From the NCBI GenBank assembly GCA_028688515.1, contig JAQTXZ010000002.1:89791-152819 (forward strand): DNA of 63,029 nucleotides, written 5' to 3'. Made by a program: the position numbers and the translations under genes. This DNA comes from Patescibacteria group bacterium. GTDB lineage: Bacteria; Patescibacteriota; Patescibacteriia; 2-12-FULL-60-25. How positions within the stretch are numbered: the first letter of the stretch is position 1; every line of letters begins with the position of its first letter. The notes under the pieces are model-generated. The model did not search any database, was not told the origin of the DNA, and worked only from the letters and a program-made list of their open reading frames with translations. Positions 37,901 through 47,840 of this stretch are shown here, piece after piece.

Positions 37901-40900
37901 TTTCCGCACCGGAAGTTCCGGCCATATTGTCGTCAAAAGATTTATGCCCTGCAATCTGCGCGGGCTATGGCGAGTATCGCAAGTTGGCTTCGGCTTTTGA
38001 CTTGGTTAAAGATCCGGCACAACCGGAGTTTGACGATCCGCAAGACGAAACAACGGCGTATTTTATTCCGAATTTGGCGGACAAATGTTCGTTTGAGAAT
38101 GTCGGCTGCGATCCGTTCACCAGTATGGAATCGTCAACGAGTACCGGCGAAAGCGTGTCATATTATAAAGATGTCCGTTTGTGTCAAAAGCCGAACGAAA
38201 AATCCGCCACATACTATACTTGGGAAGGATCAGAAGTATCCGGTTATCAACTTAGAACCTGGTCGCTTGTTGCCGATACGGATGATTTCACCAAGGTTGC
38301 ATCAAGCGCGCCAAAACTTGTTTTGCGCGGAGGCACTCTCGGCTACATAAAAGATCCAGCGACTTGCAGTGACGTGAGCTGGAAGTTTGGAAACGATCCG
38401 GACTGCCGCCAATTTTTTGACGTTCAGGGTAATGTTTACTATCGTTTTTATTCACAAACCATCTCGTCCGATGCGGCTTGTACTACGTATCGCAAAGATG
38501 AGGTGACGCAGGACGACTGTACAAAGACCGGAGGCGATGAGTTTGTGGCTGCGAGCAACAGTTGTATTTATCATGCTTTGCCTTCCGAGAGTCTGATATG
38601 CTCGGCAGATGCAAGCGGCTGCCGTGCTTACATGGGTCCGACAGGACGCAATTCCGTTAACATGTTCCGCGACAATTTTGCCACAGGCACGCAGGTTATT
38701 TTTGACACGCAGCAGGGCGGTAACGTTACTTTGCAGTATTCCAACGAATCCGTTTTGGTCGGCGATAAATCGCTTAAGATGCAGGCACCGGCTGGTTCGC
38801 AAATCAAAGCGACTCTAAAATTGGCATTGCCAAATACGAATTCGTTGATGCGTGTATCGTTCTGGGCAAAAGCCAACGTGCCCAAGTCGTCATCCGACAG
38901 TCCGTCGCAGATTTTGGTTGACGGCGTGGAAGTCGGTACTTTCTACCCGGATGTAAACTGGGGACGCTTCGAAGTCGGTCCGTTTAACGTCAAAGACAAT
39001 CCGACTTTGATAGATATTGTTGTGCCGAGTAAAGTCGGTAATCCTTCCGACAATATCGTTTATCTCGATACATTCAGCGTTGATCAACTAAATGACGTGC
39101 AATTTGTGCGTAAAAATCGCTGGTCCATTCCTTTGGCCTGCGATTCAACTCCGGAGGGCGCACCGGAGCCGCGTTATATGGTTGGCTGCCGAGAGTATAA
39201 AGATAGGAATGATAATCAAGTTTTCGCCAGCAATTTCAGCAGGCTTTGCCGCGACACGGCTATCGGTTGCAGCGCATTCATCGATACCAACGACAAGCCG
39301 ACTCCATATTCCGAGACCAAGACTATAAAAGGCACATCCTTCCCGCAAGACTTTAGTTCCCCGTCTTATCCAAAACACGGCGACGCTAAATCATACGAGG
39401 AACAGTTTTTGGGCGATTGGTCAGTAACCAGCCAAGCTTACAGATACTATTACGCCATAGACGATGCCCGCGGGCGTTGCGATTCTTCCGAAGCTTCATG
39501 TCGCGCGTACGGCAAACCTATTTTTGAGCAAAATCGCGTGCAACTGACGTCCACGGATTTCACAGTTGATCCGAAAGACGACAGTATCTATCAAAATCAA
39601 CAAAAGATTTACGGCTTTACGACAGTCCTCTTAAAAGATGGCTGGGACAATCTCTTGGATGACAATAAAGAGCCTGTCTTGGCTTGCCGCAAAGACGAGT
39701 TGTTCTGCGATAAGTTTACAAGCGGCAATGTTACGGAATATTTCCGCAATCCGGGAAACCAGACCTGCGTTTGGGTGCAAGCAAAACATCTTTCCAAGAA
39801 TTTGGATGCAAATATTCCGGCTGACGGCGATTATTCCGGATGGTTCCGCGAAGGTACGGATGTTCCTTGCTATCCGCCATATCTATCGTCCGGCAGTACT
39901 TATCTTGTCCAATATACCGGTGAGAATGATTATTCTGGTTGGAACGCAAAATGTCCGGTAGACCAAAGTGAGTGTACGGAATTGGTCGATCATAACGATA
40001 CATCGGACACTAGCCATCCGAGCGGTAAACCGTATTATGTAATTAACGGACCAAAACTCGACAAATCATCTTGCGGCGGAACGGCGGATCCTATGGGTGG
40101 GTGCGTACTTTTTCAGGACAAAGGCGTCGGCACACTGGAGGCGAACGCAGCGGCAACTTACGCCAAAGTAACCGCGGAGCGCGGCGCAGCTCAAAGTCCG
40201 ATAGATTGTGCGGGCGATCCGACGAATGAATATTGCGTTCAGACGAAGGCCGGTACATGTCAATCTTTGGATAAGAATTTTGACAGTGGATCATGCAATG
40301 ATGATAGTGAGTGCGGAGTGTCGGGGATCTGCCAAAAGAATGACTCCAATATTGTTTTGAGAGTCAAGATGGACAGGGAGTGTGCCAGGTGGATCGGTTG
40401 CCGCAGCGGAGAGACTGTTTATGATCCGGTACAGCAAAAGTTTGTAACGCAGTGTTCACAAACGGATTTGTGCCAGAAAAATGAAAACGGCGTACAAGAT
40501 TCTTACTGCTCTCAGTTTGTTGACAGGTCTAAGGAGGATTATTTGCAGGTTGGAGAATTCATCGATGCACTGTCTTACAGCGCAAGGCAGACTGGTTTTG
40601 GAAGAATGGATTATTCCGGCTATGCGATTCCAAATGACTACTTGCCGCTGGATATAGTTACTCGTCCTGTCGGGTATGATCTGCTTGGCAACACCGGCGA
40701 GGGATTGAGTTATAAAAACGACTATCGTTTAGTGGCCGGTTTACCGATCGACGGTACGAATGTTGTTAAAGCCACGGATCCGTCATTTAATTTGTTGCAA
40801 CTTTGCAAAGACAACAGAACCGGGCGGTATGGTTATGTATATGGATCCGATCAGAAGTGTTATTTGCCGATTGGCATGCCAACCGCACTGCAAATAGTTT

Positions 40901-43900
40901 CCGGACAGCAGGCGAATGATACGACTCAAGATATTCAACGTTTGTATTATGAATTTGTAAACACGAATACAAAGATTAACAATGCCTCGGTTCAGAGCGC
41001 AATGCCTCAGCCGGAGTGCAGAATTTATCCGGAGGAGACATCGCCGCTTCCAAACTCCTATGTTTCAGAGTGGAATACGTCCGTAGATCCTCCATCGCCG
41101 ACAAAAATGGCTGACGGCTATCAATTTGCAAAAACGTGCGTGTACGGCGAAGATTGTTCTTGTTCTTATCGTAAGGTCAGGTATACGGGCGCGGAAAAAT
41201 ATTATTCGTTGGACGGCGCGCCACCGGCCGTCGGCGTTTGTATTGGGGGCGAGCGCGACGGACAATCGTGTGTTCCGGATGGATATGTCGCGGTAAATAA
41301 TCAAAATCAGATTTTGGTGAATCCTAGTTCACAGAATCCGTCGTTTCAAAATACTTGCACCGGAGGAGCGTGCCAGGCAATTCAAGACGTCGTGTATGTC
41401 AACGGAAAATATGGATACTGTCTTGAATGGGATAAGACGCGCATTAACGATTCAATACAGTCGACCGCTCCGTGCCTTACTTGGGATCCAAAGTTGGTGA
41501 TTGGCGGGATTAGAGATGCTACTCACTATTCTCCGACGGCGGGCTATTTGCCTCCGCAGGGTTCCGGAAAATACTACTGCGTATCCGGTGCCGGACAACA
41601 GCAGATCATTACCCCGTCGGTTAAAAAAGCGGGTTCGGTGAATGGCGGATCCGCTTCAAAAGATTTCTTGATGCCGGGGCTGTTGACGGAGATGTCTTTT
41701 TCACGATCTGATGTTTGGTGGCCTGGAAATGACGACGATTATTCCAACCTGTCAATTGACGGCAAGAGCAACCGAATATACGGATACAGCAAAGAAGAGC
41801 TTGATCATCTAAAAGGCAGTGAGGAAACCGTGCTTACCGGCACCGACATGCGCAACATGCCATTCGCCTGCCGACGCACGAGTTTGTGCGAAGGTTTTAG
41901 TATGGTTGACGGTTCAGACCGCGCTCAAGGTGAGCTGGACGCAAATGATACCGAGGGCAGATGGATTATGACCGGCGACGGTATTGCAAGTTCGTATATG
42001 GAATATTTCATTCCGGTTAAAAATTCCAATACATTGAATTACGATCAATTTGATTATCGTTATGGTTTGTTTAAGTTTGGTTTACAGCCATATTCTGCGG
42101 GCGCCGCTTGTAAATGGAATCCGCGTTGGGCGGGTTTGGATTATCCCAAGGTAGAGGCTAAAAGCGATACTAATTTTTCCTGTCAAAGTTATTTGCAGGA
42201 CGTTGGTTCGACATCTAAACAAGTGTATGACACCTTAAAAAATGGCTTTAACGGTATATTGGATCGCAGTAACGAGCATTTGCTTTCCGACGAAAAAGGC
42301 GATCCGTTCAAAATAAAATGCATGGTTTCGGCCGGAGATCATTGTTATTTCAAATATTGGGAAACCGGTTATCAGAATAATGGACAGGATGAGTTCTCTT
42401 GGATACAGAACGACAAGGCCGCAGCAGGAGATTTTGACTTTAACTTGCGTTATCATAGTTACTACGCAAAAGAGTGCCGCGCCGGACAGCCGTTCTTCGG
42501 TATACGAGCCATGTTCCAAGATGTAAATCCAATGGAGAATGAACTGTCCTCAGAACAAGCGCGCTCTGCAAAATTGGCGGGACCTTGGCAGTTTGTGGGG
42601 TTCTGGTTCACGACCTGTTTGCCAACGCAAACGACTAATGATCCGGGTTGGATGTATCTTAGATTGGACACGGTGAAGGTGGATGTCTGCAGAGAGGTTG
42701 GGCAAGTAGTGTCCTCTCAAACACGAGAGAATGCAGTCTTTGCGGATCGCGTCTGGAACTCAGGGGTATTCGTACTGCCTTCTTTGGGCCTGCGCTATTC
42801 CTCCCGTAATTCGCCGTTCGGTTCTTCGATTGCAACGCGCGAGATCGGACATGATCCGATGATCGTAGGCGCATCTGTACCTGGTGCTTCTGATGCGAAT
42901 TTCAGTCCAACCTTCGTTGATTCCGGGCTGACCGTTTCTCCGTCTTTCTCGCGACAGAATGCCTGGGTGCCTTTGACCAATTTGTTCGCACGCGTTTACA
43001 AGGTGTGGCGCTGGGAGGAAACGGCAGTTATGTCGTGGGATAAGATGTGTGTTAATGGTTCAAAACAGGGCAAGGTTTGCTATGCGGATAATAAATACGA
43101 TGCCATGGTTGCTTGCTCGGATTATGCGACATGCGATACAGAGATTGATGCCGAGATATTGAATCAAAATTGGCGCTGCAACTCGCTTTCGGGCGTTAAC
43201 AGGGGTTTGCATTGCGGAGACAAAGAATATCCATCACGTAATCAAGATTCGATTTGTCACAATGCGCCGATGGCTTATGAGTTTGATGGCAGCTCCCAAC
43301 AAGCTGTTCTCACCCCTCTGTACGGCAGTTGTATAGAGAGTAACACGGCCACGTTGGAGGTTCCCATCTCGATGTTTGGCACATGCTACTATGGCAGCAA
43401 TGATTTTTATTGCGATGTTCCTTCAGTGAGTGTGGAGACTTCGCCGGAAAAAGAAGGCGATCTATCCGCGATAGAAGGCGGCGACAAGATCAAGTTTCAA
43501 GTTAAGAAGTGTACTGCAGGCAGTCATCAAGGTGAGTATTATCTGTCTCCATCCGGTTATCCTTCGTTTGCAAATCAAATAAAAAAAACTGTTTTGACAA
43601 ATTTTCAGATTTCAATTACCCGTGTTCCCCTGTGGGTTATTGCTGTTAGGGCGATGAAAGATATCGAGAGTAAGAATGTTAAAATAAGCGGTAACAATAT
43701 TGATTGCAGCGGAGGCACTTGGACTCAGGATATCCAATCAATTTTGACGGATCCAACTTTGTTGAAAAAGTATGCCCCCGAAGCAACTGATTGGCCGACC
43801 GATAATAACTGGATTAGTTCGGGCTATGGGATAAACACCATTCAGGCCATGGGGCAGTCGGACAATCAGGGTCATGGTTTGGCTAATTTGTATCAAAATG

Positions 43901-46900
43901 ATTTCGTGTATAAGAGTTTTGAGTTGGGTTATTGGGACAAAGACCGCATGAATTTGATTCGTGCTAACTTTTGCGGTTATGGTACGGTAAATCGAGACGA
44001 GCGTTGCGGCGAGGCGAAAGATCTTTCCGAGGAGTGTCCTTTGCGTATAGATTTACCGACATCGCAGTGGTATAAGGACAACAACAACGGTTGGCAGACT
44101 TATGCTTCGTCTGATATGCCGGGTCTATCCGATGGGTGGTGGGAGCGGTTTGATCAAAGCAAACACGTCCTACCGTATGCTCAGTGCATAATCGGCGATC
44201 AGAATGATCAATATAAGGATCTTTATCCCAATACAGGGTACTGCAAAGGTTTCAATCCATTGTCGCGTTGTAAATTGGCAGGAGATTGTTCGTTTGACCA
44301 GTTCGAGTTTTGGGGTGCTTATGACGACGGAACGGGAAAGGGTAAGAACTATCAAGATGCAATTACTCCGATTATCAGAACCGCGGGTCAGGAACGAGGG
44401 GGATTGGGTTTCTCTCCACAAGTCGGTGAACCGATTCAGTTGCCAATGCCCTACACGGGAAACATGAATGTCACGAAAAGACACGAGCTGTCAGGTTTGG
44501 ATAGCTCTCTGAACTTGTCTCAGCCGGCTTCGTTGGTTAGTTTTTCATCAAGCTATTTAGGGGACTATGACCGGGACTTGGAGATTACTCAGGCTTGGCC
44601 AATGAATTATTGTCTTGATTCGCACTTAGAGCTTGAGGCCATTCAGAATGGATACTTTGGCGCCAATATGAGACGGACTTGTTATGACCACATTGATACG
44701 AAATTGCCTGCGAATAATACTGTGGCAAGAGCTTGTCCTATCGCTACTTGGGAAGCGGTGTGTTCCGGAATTTCCGATGCTTTTCCGGGGTTGATGTCCT
44801 CATTCCGTTTGTGGGTCGCGTGCGAGGCGCAGTGCAGGGCTGCTGCAGTACAGCGTCCGAGCGGCTATGCGCAGAACTTGAATAAAGTTGTCGATAAAAC
44901 GTATAACGGAAGATATCGCATGGCGGCTGTGGCTCCATTTGCAATAAATCCGTTGAATAGGTTTGTAAATTCAATCGCAGTTGCATCTAAATTTGTAAGC
45001 GGTGTGATAGACCCTGTTGGTGCTCTAAAACAGTGGAGATGGGATGGCTGGGTTATGGGGAAGCTCTATACCTACAGCTTGTATGATTTTACTGACTTGG
45101 CAATACATGAACCGAGCCCTATCAGTACAGTAATCAATCAGTTCATAACAATAAACAGCGATCGTAACAACGCGCCGGACGCTTATCAGGTCAATTATCT
45201 GCCTTTGTTTTCCGGGGGTAAAGGCTTAAAGACATGGTTGGATAGTAAATTGGGATTTGGGTTAAACGAGATAAACAGTACGTTACCGTGGGATCCGCAA
45301 AGATTGTATTTTACGAATGTGTTTCCTTTGGTTAAGACTGATTATGGCGCGCCGGAAATGTTGCAAAACTTTAAGATGGGTCCGGATGTCGGACCGGCTG
45401 GATGGAATTTGGCCGATTGGACTCAGAGGGGAAAGATTTGGTCCGGTTTTGGCATGTCTCAAAAATTGATTCGGGCATTAGACGAGTACATCGGCTTTAA
45501 GAACAGCATGAAAGATGGTAACGGCAATCCCGGTTTTCCTGCGTGGGGCAATGCAGCCGCACAATCGGCTTATATCAAATTCTGGCATCAGTTCGAAGTT
45601 GATATGCATGATGAGTTTGTTAATAAAACAGGTTGGGGGTCGTTCATGACGCCATCCGCAGGTTTATTGCAGTTATATCCTGGAGCGATACCGGCGGCAG
45701 TGCCTCGAGAAGATGCAGATCAAGGCCCGATTACCGACAGGTATAATGTATTTATTCCAGGTCACTGCGAGCCTCCAACAGGTGGCACTGATGTTGATAC
45801 TGTTGTCGGTAAACCGGCGAATGTTATCTTGACGGAAGATTACGGTTCAAATATGACGTGGAACGATGAATGGGCTTATTATTTTACAAATCCGTGGGAG
45901 TCATGGAAGGAGACTTATGATAATGGCAAGCCGATTTGGCGCGATATAAATAAGGATGGTTACCCTGATGTGGACAGTGATGGCAAATATATTGACGGTT
46001 CAGATAAATATCCTGAGGCGTTTGTCATGAGCAATAATCATCTCCAGTGGACGAGTACTGAAAAGAGTCGGCATGAATTTATCGGCGGGAATGTAATCCC
46101 CGAAGCAGGAGTCGATTCCCGAAGCATTTCGATAGAGGGTCCGGTTGGCAATGCAAATTCATTAAGGACCGCGTGCCGCTGTATTGGAGGGTCTTTAAAC
46201 GGCACTGTTCAAGAAAGTCAGGATGAATGCAACTTGGGCTTGCCTGATGACCAAAATCCGGACAAGCTGCCCGATGATCAGCGCAATTTGTCGGGTGATG
46301 ACTGGTGTCGCAAAGTCGCTGATTATGTTTCCGGAGCATGGGTGCCAACCGCTGAATGTCAATCCGACAAGGGCTCGCGCGATGCGGCCAACCCGGACCA
46401 GGATGATAACAAGTGTACTCACAATCCTGGTTATGTTCCGCGCGGAGACGTTTGTCGGGATGGAAGAGAGCAATGCTTGGTTACGTATAAATTAAATGAT
46501 CCGATTTCTACGGATGACATTCATGTCACGGATAAGACGGCGGCGCCGTCGGCAACTGATGTGACGGCAGGCTTAGACACTTTGTATTACATCTCTCAAG
46601 GAAGAACGGAGCGTGATGCTAAACAGTATGTGTCTTGGTATCAGCCCGGGCCGCCTCGCGTTGCGATTCCTGATTTATCGAAAACAAATCAATCAGCAGG
46701 AACTCAAGCGGCGGCTAACATTGATGAATTTAGCGTAGACGGTCGTGCCGCGGGATTGGTGTATTACAGCGGCGGTCAAGGCAGGGCGACTGTTCGATTC
46801 TATGCTTGGGCGGAGCATAATCAGGGCCCGATAAAGAATGTGGTGATAGATTGGGGAGATGGCACGATTCAGAGCATTGACGATGTGCAGCTGAAGAACC

Positions 46901-47709
46901 AAAAACCATTGTGTAATACAACGCGTGAATGCGAGTTTATCCCCGGTTTGGCTTGTAATGGCGATGGCGATTGTCCGCCCGGTAGCGGAGCCTGCCGTGA
47001 ACGTGGCACATGCGTACAACAGGCGTATAAAGATTGTTTCACTGATGCAGACTGTGGAGGTGGCGATACTTGTGCTCCGAGAGTGATGTTCGGAAATAGT
47101 ATGGAGGCGTGCAGACAGGGTTATCTTGAATTCAGTCATGTGTATAAATGCGATGAGAATGCGTCGCCGTCTATCAAGTGCGGCGGGACGGGTGCGCCTG
47201 CATCAAGTTGTGAAAATGAACCCGGCTTGGCATGTGGAAATTGCAAAACCGGAGAGGCGTGCGCCGATAATTTAGCTCCTCGCAACGGATGTTACAACGT
47301 TGATCTAAACCGGTGCCGCTATACGCCGCGCGTTATGGTCAAAGACAACTGGGGTTGGTGTACGGGGGATTGCTCTCAGCCCGACGAGGAGAAACCGGGG
47401 CAGACGAACTATACATATCCTATCAGGCATCCAAATGGTGGTTGTTATGACGGTGTAAATACTAAGTTCAACGTTGATGTATTAAATAACCCCAATACAG
47501 CACAATCCTTACCCAATGAGTGCGCGATTGAGGGAGTGAATACGCTTTATCGTCCGTGGATTATTTATCGCGGTGCAGTCGAGATAGCCCCGCAAGCCGG
47601 CAGCGTTTATAATCCGACAACCGGTAAAGTGCAATTTCAAGCATCTGCCAGCGGACCAGGCTCATCATTCGTTAATTTGTCTAAAACCAGCGGAATAATC
47701 GTTCAATAG
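34954..47709 (+). CDS. Giant secreted Cys-rich surface protein (4251 aa)
   Basis: 4251 aa, occupying a fifth of the window. The N-terminal signal peptide ends ...PAGATFAQ (~residue 35). Early residues (~50-500) are helical with a few hydrophobic segments. From ~residue 620 on there are recurrent Cys pairs in a loose repeat: ENIGCTWY (~682), RVCRQIDVGCQGY (~962), ENVGCDPF (~1048), ASGCRAYMG (~1218), LCRDTAIGCSAF (~1430). Jelly-roll-type modules begin LIQNGSFENL (~750) and near 38660-39080. A calcium loop DINKDGYPDVDSDGKYIDG is near 3670. Near the C-terminus are C-x-DxDC modules (CFTDADCGGGDTC) and a PKD-like strand VVIDWGDGTI (~3970). There is no LPXTG and no C-terminal membrane helix. It is probably a surface adhesin or sheath of an episymbiont; that role is inference. 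Confidence 0.9.
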   Translation: MQFKGNKLVKKILVGLTFLSLIGLSLVPAGATFAQTVMIQDPGATPPFDANVQSCALILNQAAIVGTLVPNMPQKTYQEIYYEYEECMATKGQKQADWFYRRAQYLNNQWSMRIMTSLYGGLIDSMSMISQRIAYEAASDLLTGNPGNEPRFWNSDFGTWLDNAGNDASSKFIDRLDVVVGDWTESTTATVDPKTGQIIPGVRFSFCSPPDPYTLKMSLGIGEVARIGPGACNLKKVADNFKAIGELLSSGEALQVHRPSVTYGASDLSVGVETNSAYFNYMLNERAGLALNRQEDQGLRPVMDVVSGKIKIPTILAANSYQQLDPVRMGLASEQEQRSAILSAYWTAGLENIPILALTTFSNTLIVGLLHKWLDPNNSLSADGLATPDQINITFQALQNADATGDAQDLYERKSFAKALGDFLVPNFSTNEDQDIVLELTTCNTPRGRFSCAMDQALGVAISVGTNEGALTVGRAAGVGAEGATYSVASRALHSDWELIPESDIKNNTDPTCAQRAYCAGNLKKMRLARIIPIGWEMAANSPYNIKHGGKYITLGEVIRGFYDCNDQGQIDNDHPWCHLVDPDWILTAPSYQCRAKGYGDAVLPEVGTRLQECGDMVSCLKTDQNGQCTGGYGYCLAERPVWKFDAQECKEQFVSCRTYNYSGGQISLLRNTEDKGKCSEENIGCTWYSTLRYPFPATADKSLVDGLWVGTVTSGPRVYMDAGVQPCSSEGCTKMLKVEPGSSALNLIQNGSFENLLQRDDGSVYGVTGWTAGVLANPQGSDIDSQYISQEANSGSNAYSFDEQGDSASIGQRVKAESGRNYVLSYDFKQQGSGSDSYLQVGFYDSKNQKINDLVTSYGDCQYSNTNAGFSLMAGDHAESLSWVRRTCQFVTPLGTESISLIFKNYAAQLLLDAVQLEEGETVTPFIDGIASGLKESYLKIAPDEYKCTGDDSVDHPGCQRFARVCRQIDVGCQGYQDLQDFSAPEVPAILSSKDLCPAICAGYGEYRKLASAFDLVKDPAQPEFDDPQDETTAYFIPNLADKCSFENVGCDPFTSMESSTSTGESVSYYKDVRLCQKPNEKSATYYTWEGSEVSGYQLRTWSLVADTDDFTKVASSAPKLVLRGGTLGYIKDPATCSDVSWKFGNDPDCRQFFDVQGNVYYRFYSQTISSDAACTTYRKDEVTQDDCTKTGGDEFVAASNSCIYHALPSESLICSADASGCRAYMGPTGRNSVNMFRDNFATGTQVIFDTQQGGNVTLQYSNESVLVGDKSLKMQAPAGSQIKATLKLALPNTNSLMRVSFWAKANVPKSSSDSPSQILVDGVEVGTFYPDVNWGRFEVGPFNVKDNPTLIDIVVPSKVGNPSDNIVYLDTFSVDQLNDVQFVRKNRWSIPLACDSTPEGAPEPRYMVGCREYKDRNDNQVFASNFSRLCRDTAIGCSAFIDTNDKPTPYSETKTIKGTSFPQDFSSPSYPKHGDAKSYEEQFLGDWSVTSQAYRYYYAIDDARGRCDSSEASCRAYGKPIFEQNRVQLTSTDFTVDPKDDSIYQNQQKIYGFTTVLLKDGWDNLLDDNKEPVLACRKDELFCDKFTSGNVTEYFRNPGNQTCVWVQAKHLSKNLDANIPADGDYSGWFREGTDVPCYPPYLSSGSTYLVQYTGENDYSGWNAKCPVDQSECTELVDHNDTSDTSHPSGKPYYVINGPKLDKSSCGGTADPMGGCVLFQDKGVGTLEANAAATYAKVTAERGAAQSPIDCAGDPTNEYCVQTKAGTCQSLDKNFDSGSCNDDSECGVSGICQKNDSNIVLRVKMDRECARWIGCRSGETVYDPVQQKFVTQCSQTDLCQKNENGVQDSYCSQFVDRSKEDYLQVGEFIDALSYSARQTGFGRMDYSGYAIPNDYLPLDIVTRPVGYDLLGNTGEGLSYKNDYRLVAGLPIDGTNVVKATDPSFNLLQLCKDNRTGRYGYVYGSDQKCYLPIGMPTALQIVSGQQANDTTQDIQRLYYEFVNTNTKINNASVQSAMPQPECRIYPEETSPLPNSYVSEWNTSVDPPSPTKMADGYQFAKTCVYGEDCSCSYRKVRYTGAEKYYSLDGAPPAVGVCIGGERDGQSCVPDGYVAVNNQNQILVNPSSQNPSFQNTCTGGACQAIQDVVYVNGKYGYCLEWDKTRINDSIQSTAPCLTWDPKLVIGGIRDATHYSPTAGYLPPQGSGKYYCVSGAGQQQIITPSVKKAGSVNGGSASKDFLMPGLLTEMSFSRSDVWWPGNDDDYSNLSIDGKSNRIYGYSKEELDHLKGSEETVLTGTDMRNMPFACRRTSLCEGFSMVDGSDRAQGELDANDTEGRWIMTGDGIASSYMEYFIPVKNSNTLNYDQFDYRYGLFKFGLQPYSAGAACKWNPRWAGLDYPKVEAKSDTNFSCQSYLQDVGSTSKQVYDTLKNGFNGILDRSNEHLLSDEKGDPFKIKCMVSAGDHCYFKYWETGYQNNGQDEFSWIQNDKAAAGDFDFNLRYHSYYAKECRAGQPFFGIRAMFQDVNPMENELSSEQARSAKLAGPWQFVGFWFTTCLPTQTTNDPGWMYLRLDTVKVDVCREVGQVVSSQTRENAVFADRVWNSGVFVLPSLGLRYSSRNSPFGSSIATREIGHDPMIVGASVPGASDANFSPTFVDSGLTVSPSFSRQNAWVPLTNLFARVYKVWRWEETAVMSWDKMCVNGSKQGKVCYADNKYDAMVACSDYATCDTEIDAEILNQNWRCNSLSGVNRGLHCGDKEYPSRNQDSICHNAPMAYEFDGSSQQAVLTPLYGSCIESNTATLEVPISMFGTCYYGSNDFYCDVPSVSVETSPEKEGDLSAIEGGDKIKFQVKKCTAGSHQGEYYLSPSGYPSFANQIKKTVLTNFQISITRVPLWVIAVRAMKDIESKNVKISGNNIDCSGGTWTQDIQSILTDPTLLKKYAPEATDWPTDNNWISSGYGINTIQAMGQSDNQGHGLANLYQNDFVYKSFELGYWDKDRMNLIRANFCGYGTVNRDERCGEAKDLSEECPLRIDLPTSQWYKDNNNGWQTYASSDMPGLSDGWWERFDQSKHVLPYAQCIIGDQNDQYKDLYPNTGYCKGFNPLSRCKLAGDCSFDQFEFWGAYDDGTGKGKNYQDAITPIIRTAGQERGGLGFSPQVGEPIQLPMPYTGNMNVTKRHELSGLDSSLNLSQPASLVSFSSSYLGDYDRDLEITQAWPMNYCLDSHLELEAIQNGYFGANMRRTCYDHIDTKLPANNTVARACPIATWEAVCSGISDAFPGLMSSFRLWVACEAQCRAAAVQRPSGYAQNLNKVVDKTYNGRYRMAAVAPFAINPLNRFVNSIAVASKFVSGVIDPVGALKQWRWDGWVMGKLYTYSLYDFTDLAIHEPSPISTVINQFITINSDRNNAPDAYQVNYLPLFSGGKGLKTWLDSKLGFGLNEINSTLPWDPQRLYFTNVFPLVKTDYGAPEMLQNFKMGPDVGPAGWNLADWTQRGKIWSGFGMSQKLIRALDEYIGFKNSMKDGNGNPGFPAWGNAAAQSAYIKFWHQFEVDMHDEFVNKTGWGSFMTPSAGLLQLYPGAIPAAVPREDADQGPITDRYNVFIPGHCEPPTGGTDVDTVVGKPANVILTEDYGSNMTWNDEWAYYFTNPWESWKETYDNGKPIWRDINKDGYPDVDSDGKYIDGSDKYPEAFVMSNNHLQWTSTEKSRHEFIGGNVIPEAGVDSRSISIEGPVGNANSLRTACRCIGGSLNGTVQESQDECNLGLPDDQNPDKLPDDQRNLSGDDWCRKVADYVSGAWVPTAECQSDKGSRDAANPDQDDNKCTHNPGYVPRGDVCRDGREQCLVTYKLNDPISTDDIHVTDKTAAPSATDVTAGLDTLYYISQGRTERDAKQYVSWYQPGPPRVAIPDLSKTNQSAGTQAAANIDEFSVDGRAAGLVYYSGGQGRATVRFYAWAEHNQGPIKNVVIDWGDGTIQSIDDVQLKNQKPLCNTTRECEFIPGLACNGDGDCPPGSGACRERGTCVQQAYKDCFTDADCGGGDTCAPRVMFGNSMEACRQGYLEFSHVYKCDENASPSIKCGGTGAPASSCENEPGLACGNCKTGEACADNLAPRNGCYNVDLNRCRYTPRVMVKDNWGWCTGDCSQPDEEKPGQTNYTYPIRHPNGGCYDGVNTKFNVDVLNNPNTAQSLPNECAIEGVNTLYRPWIIYRGAVEIAPQAGSVYNPTTGKVQFQASASGPGSSFVNLSKTSGIIVQ

Positions 47710-47840
47710 TTTGGCGTCGGTTCCTGTGAGACTCAAGTTTTTTGGTCACTTAAGTTTTCTTGACGCATAGCTGGTTTTAGAGTATATTGTCTGCGGTTGA
47801 CTCGTTCTGGATGAACGAGTCAATTTAATACAAGGAAACC

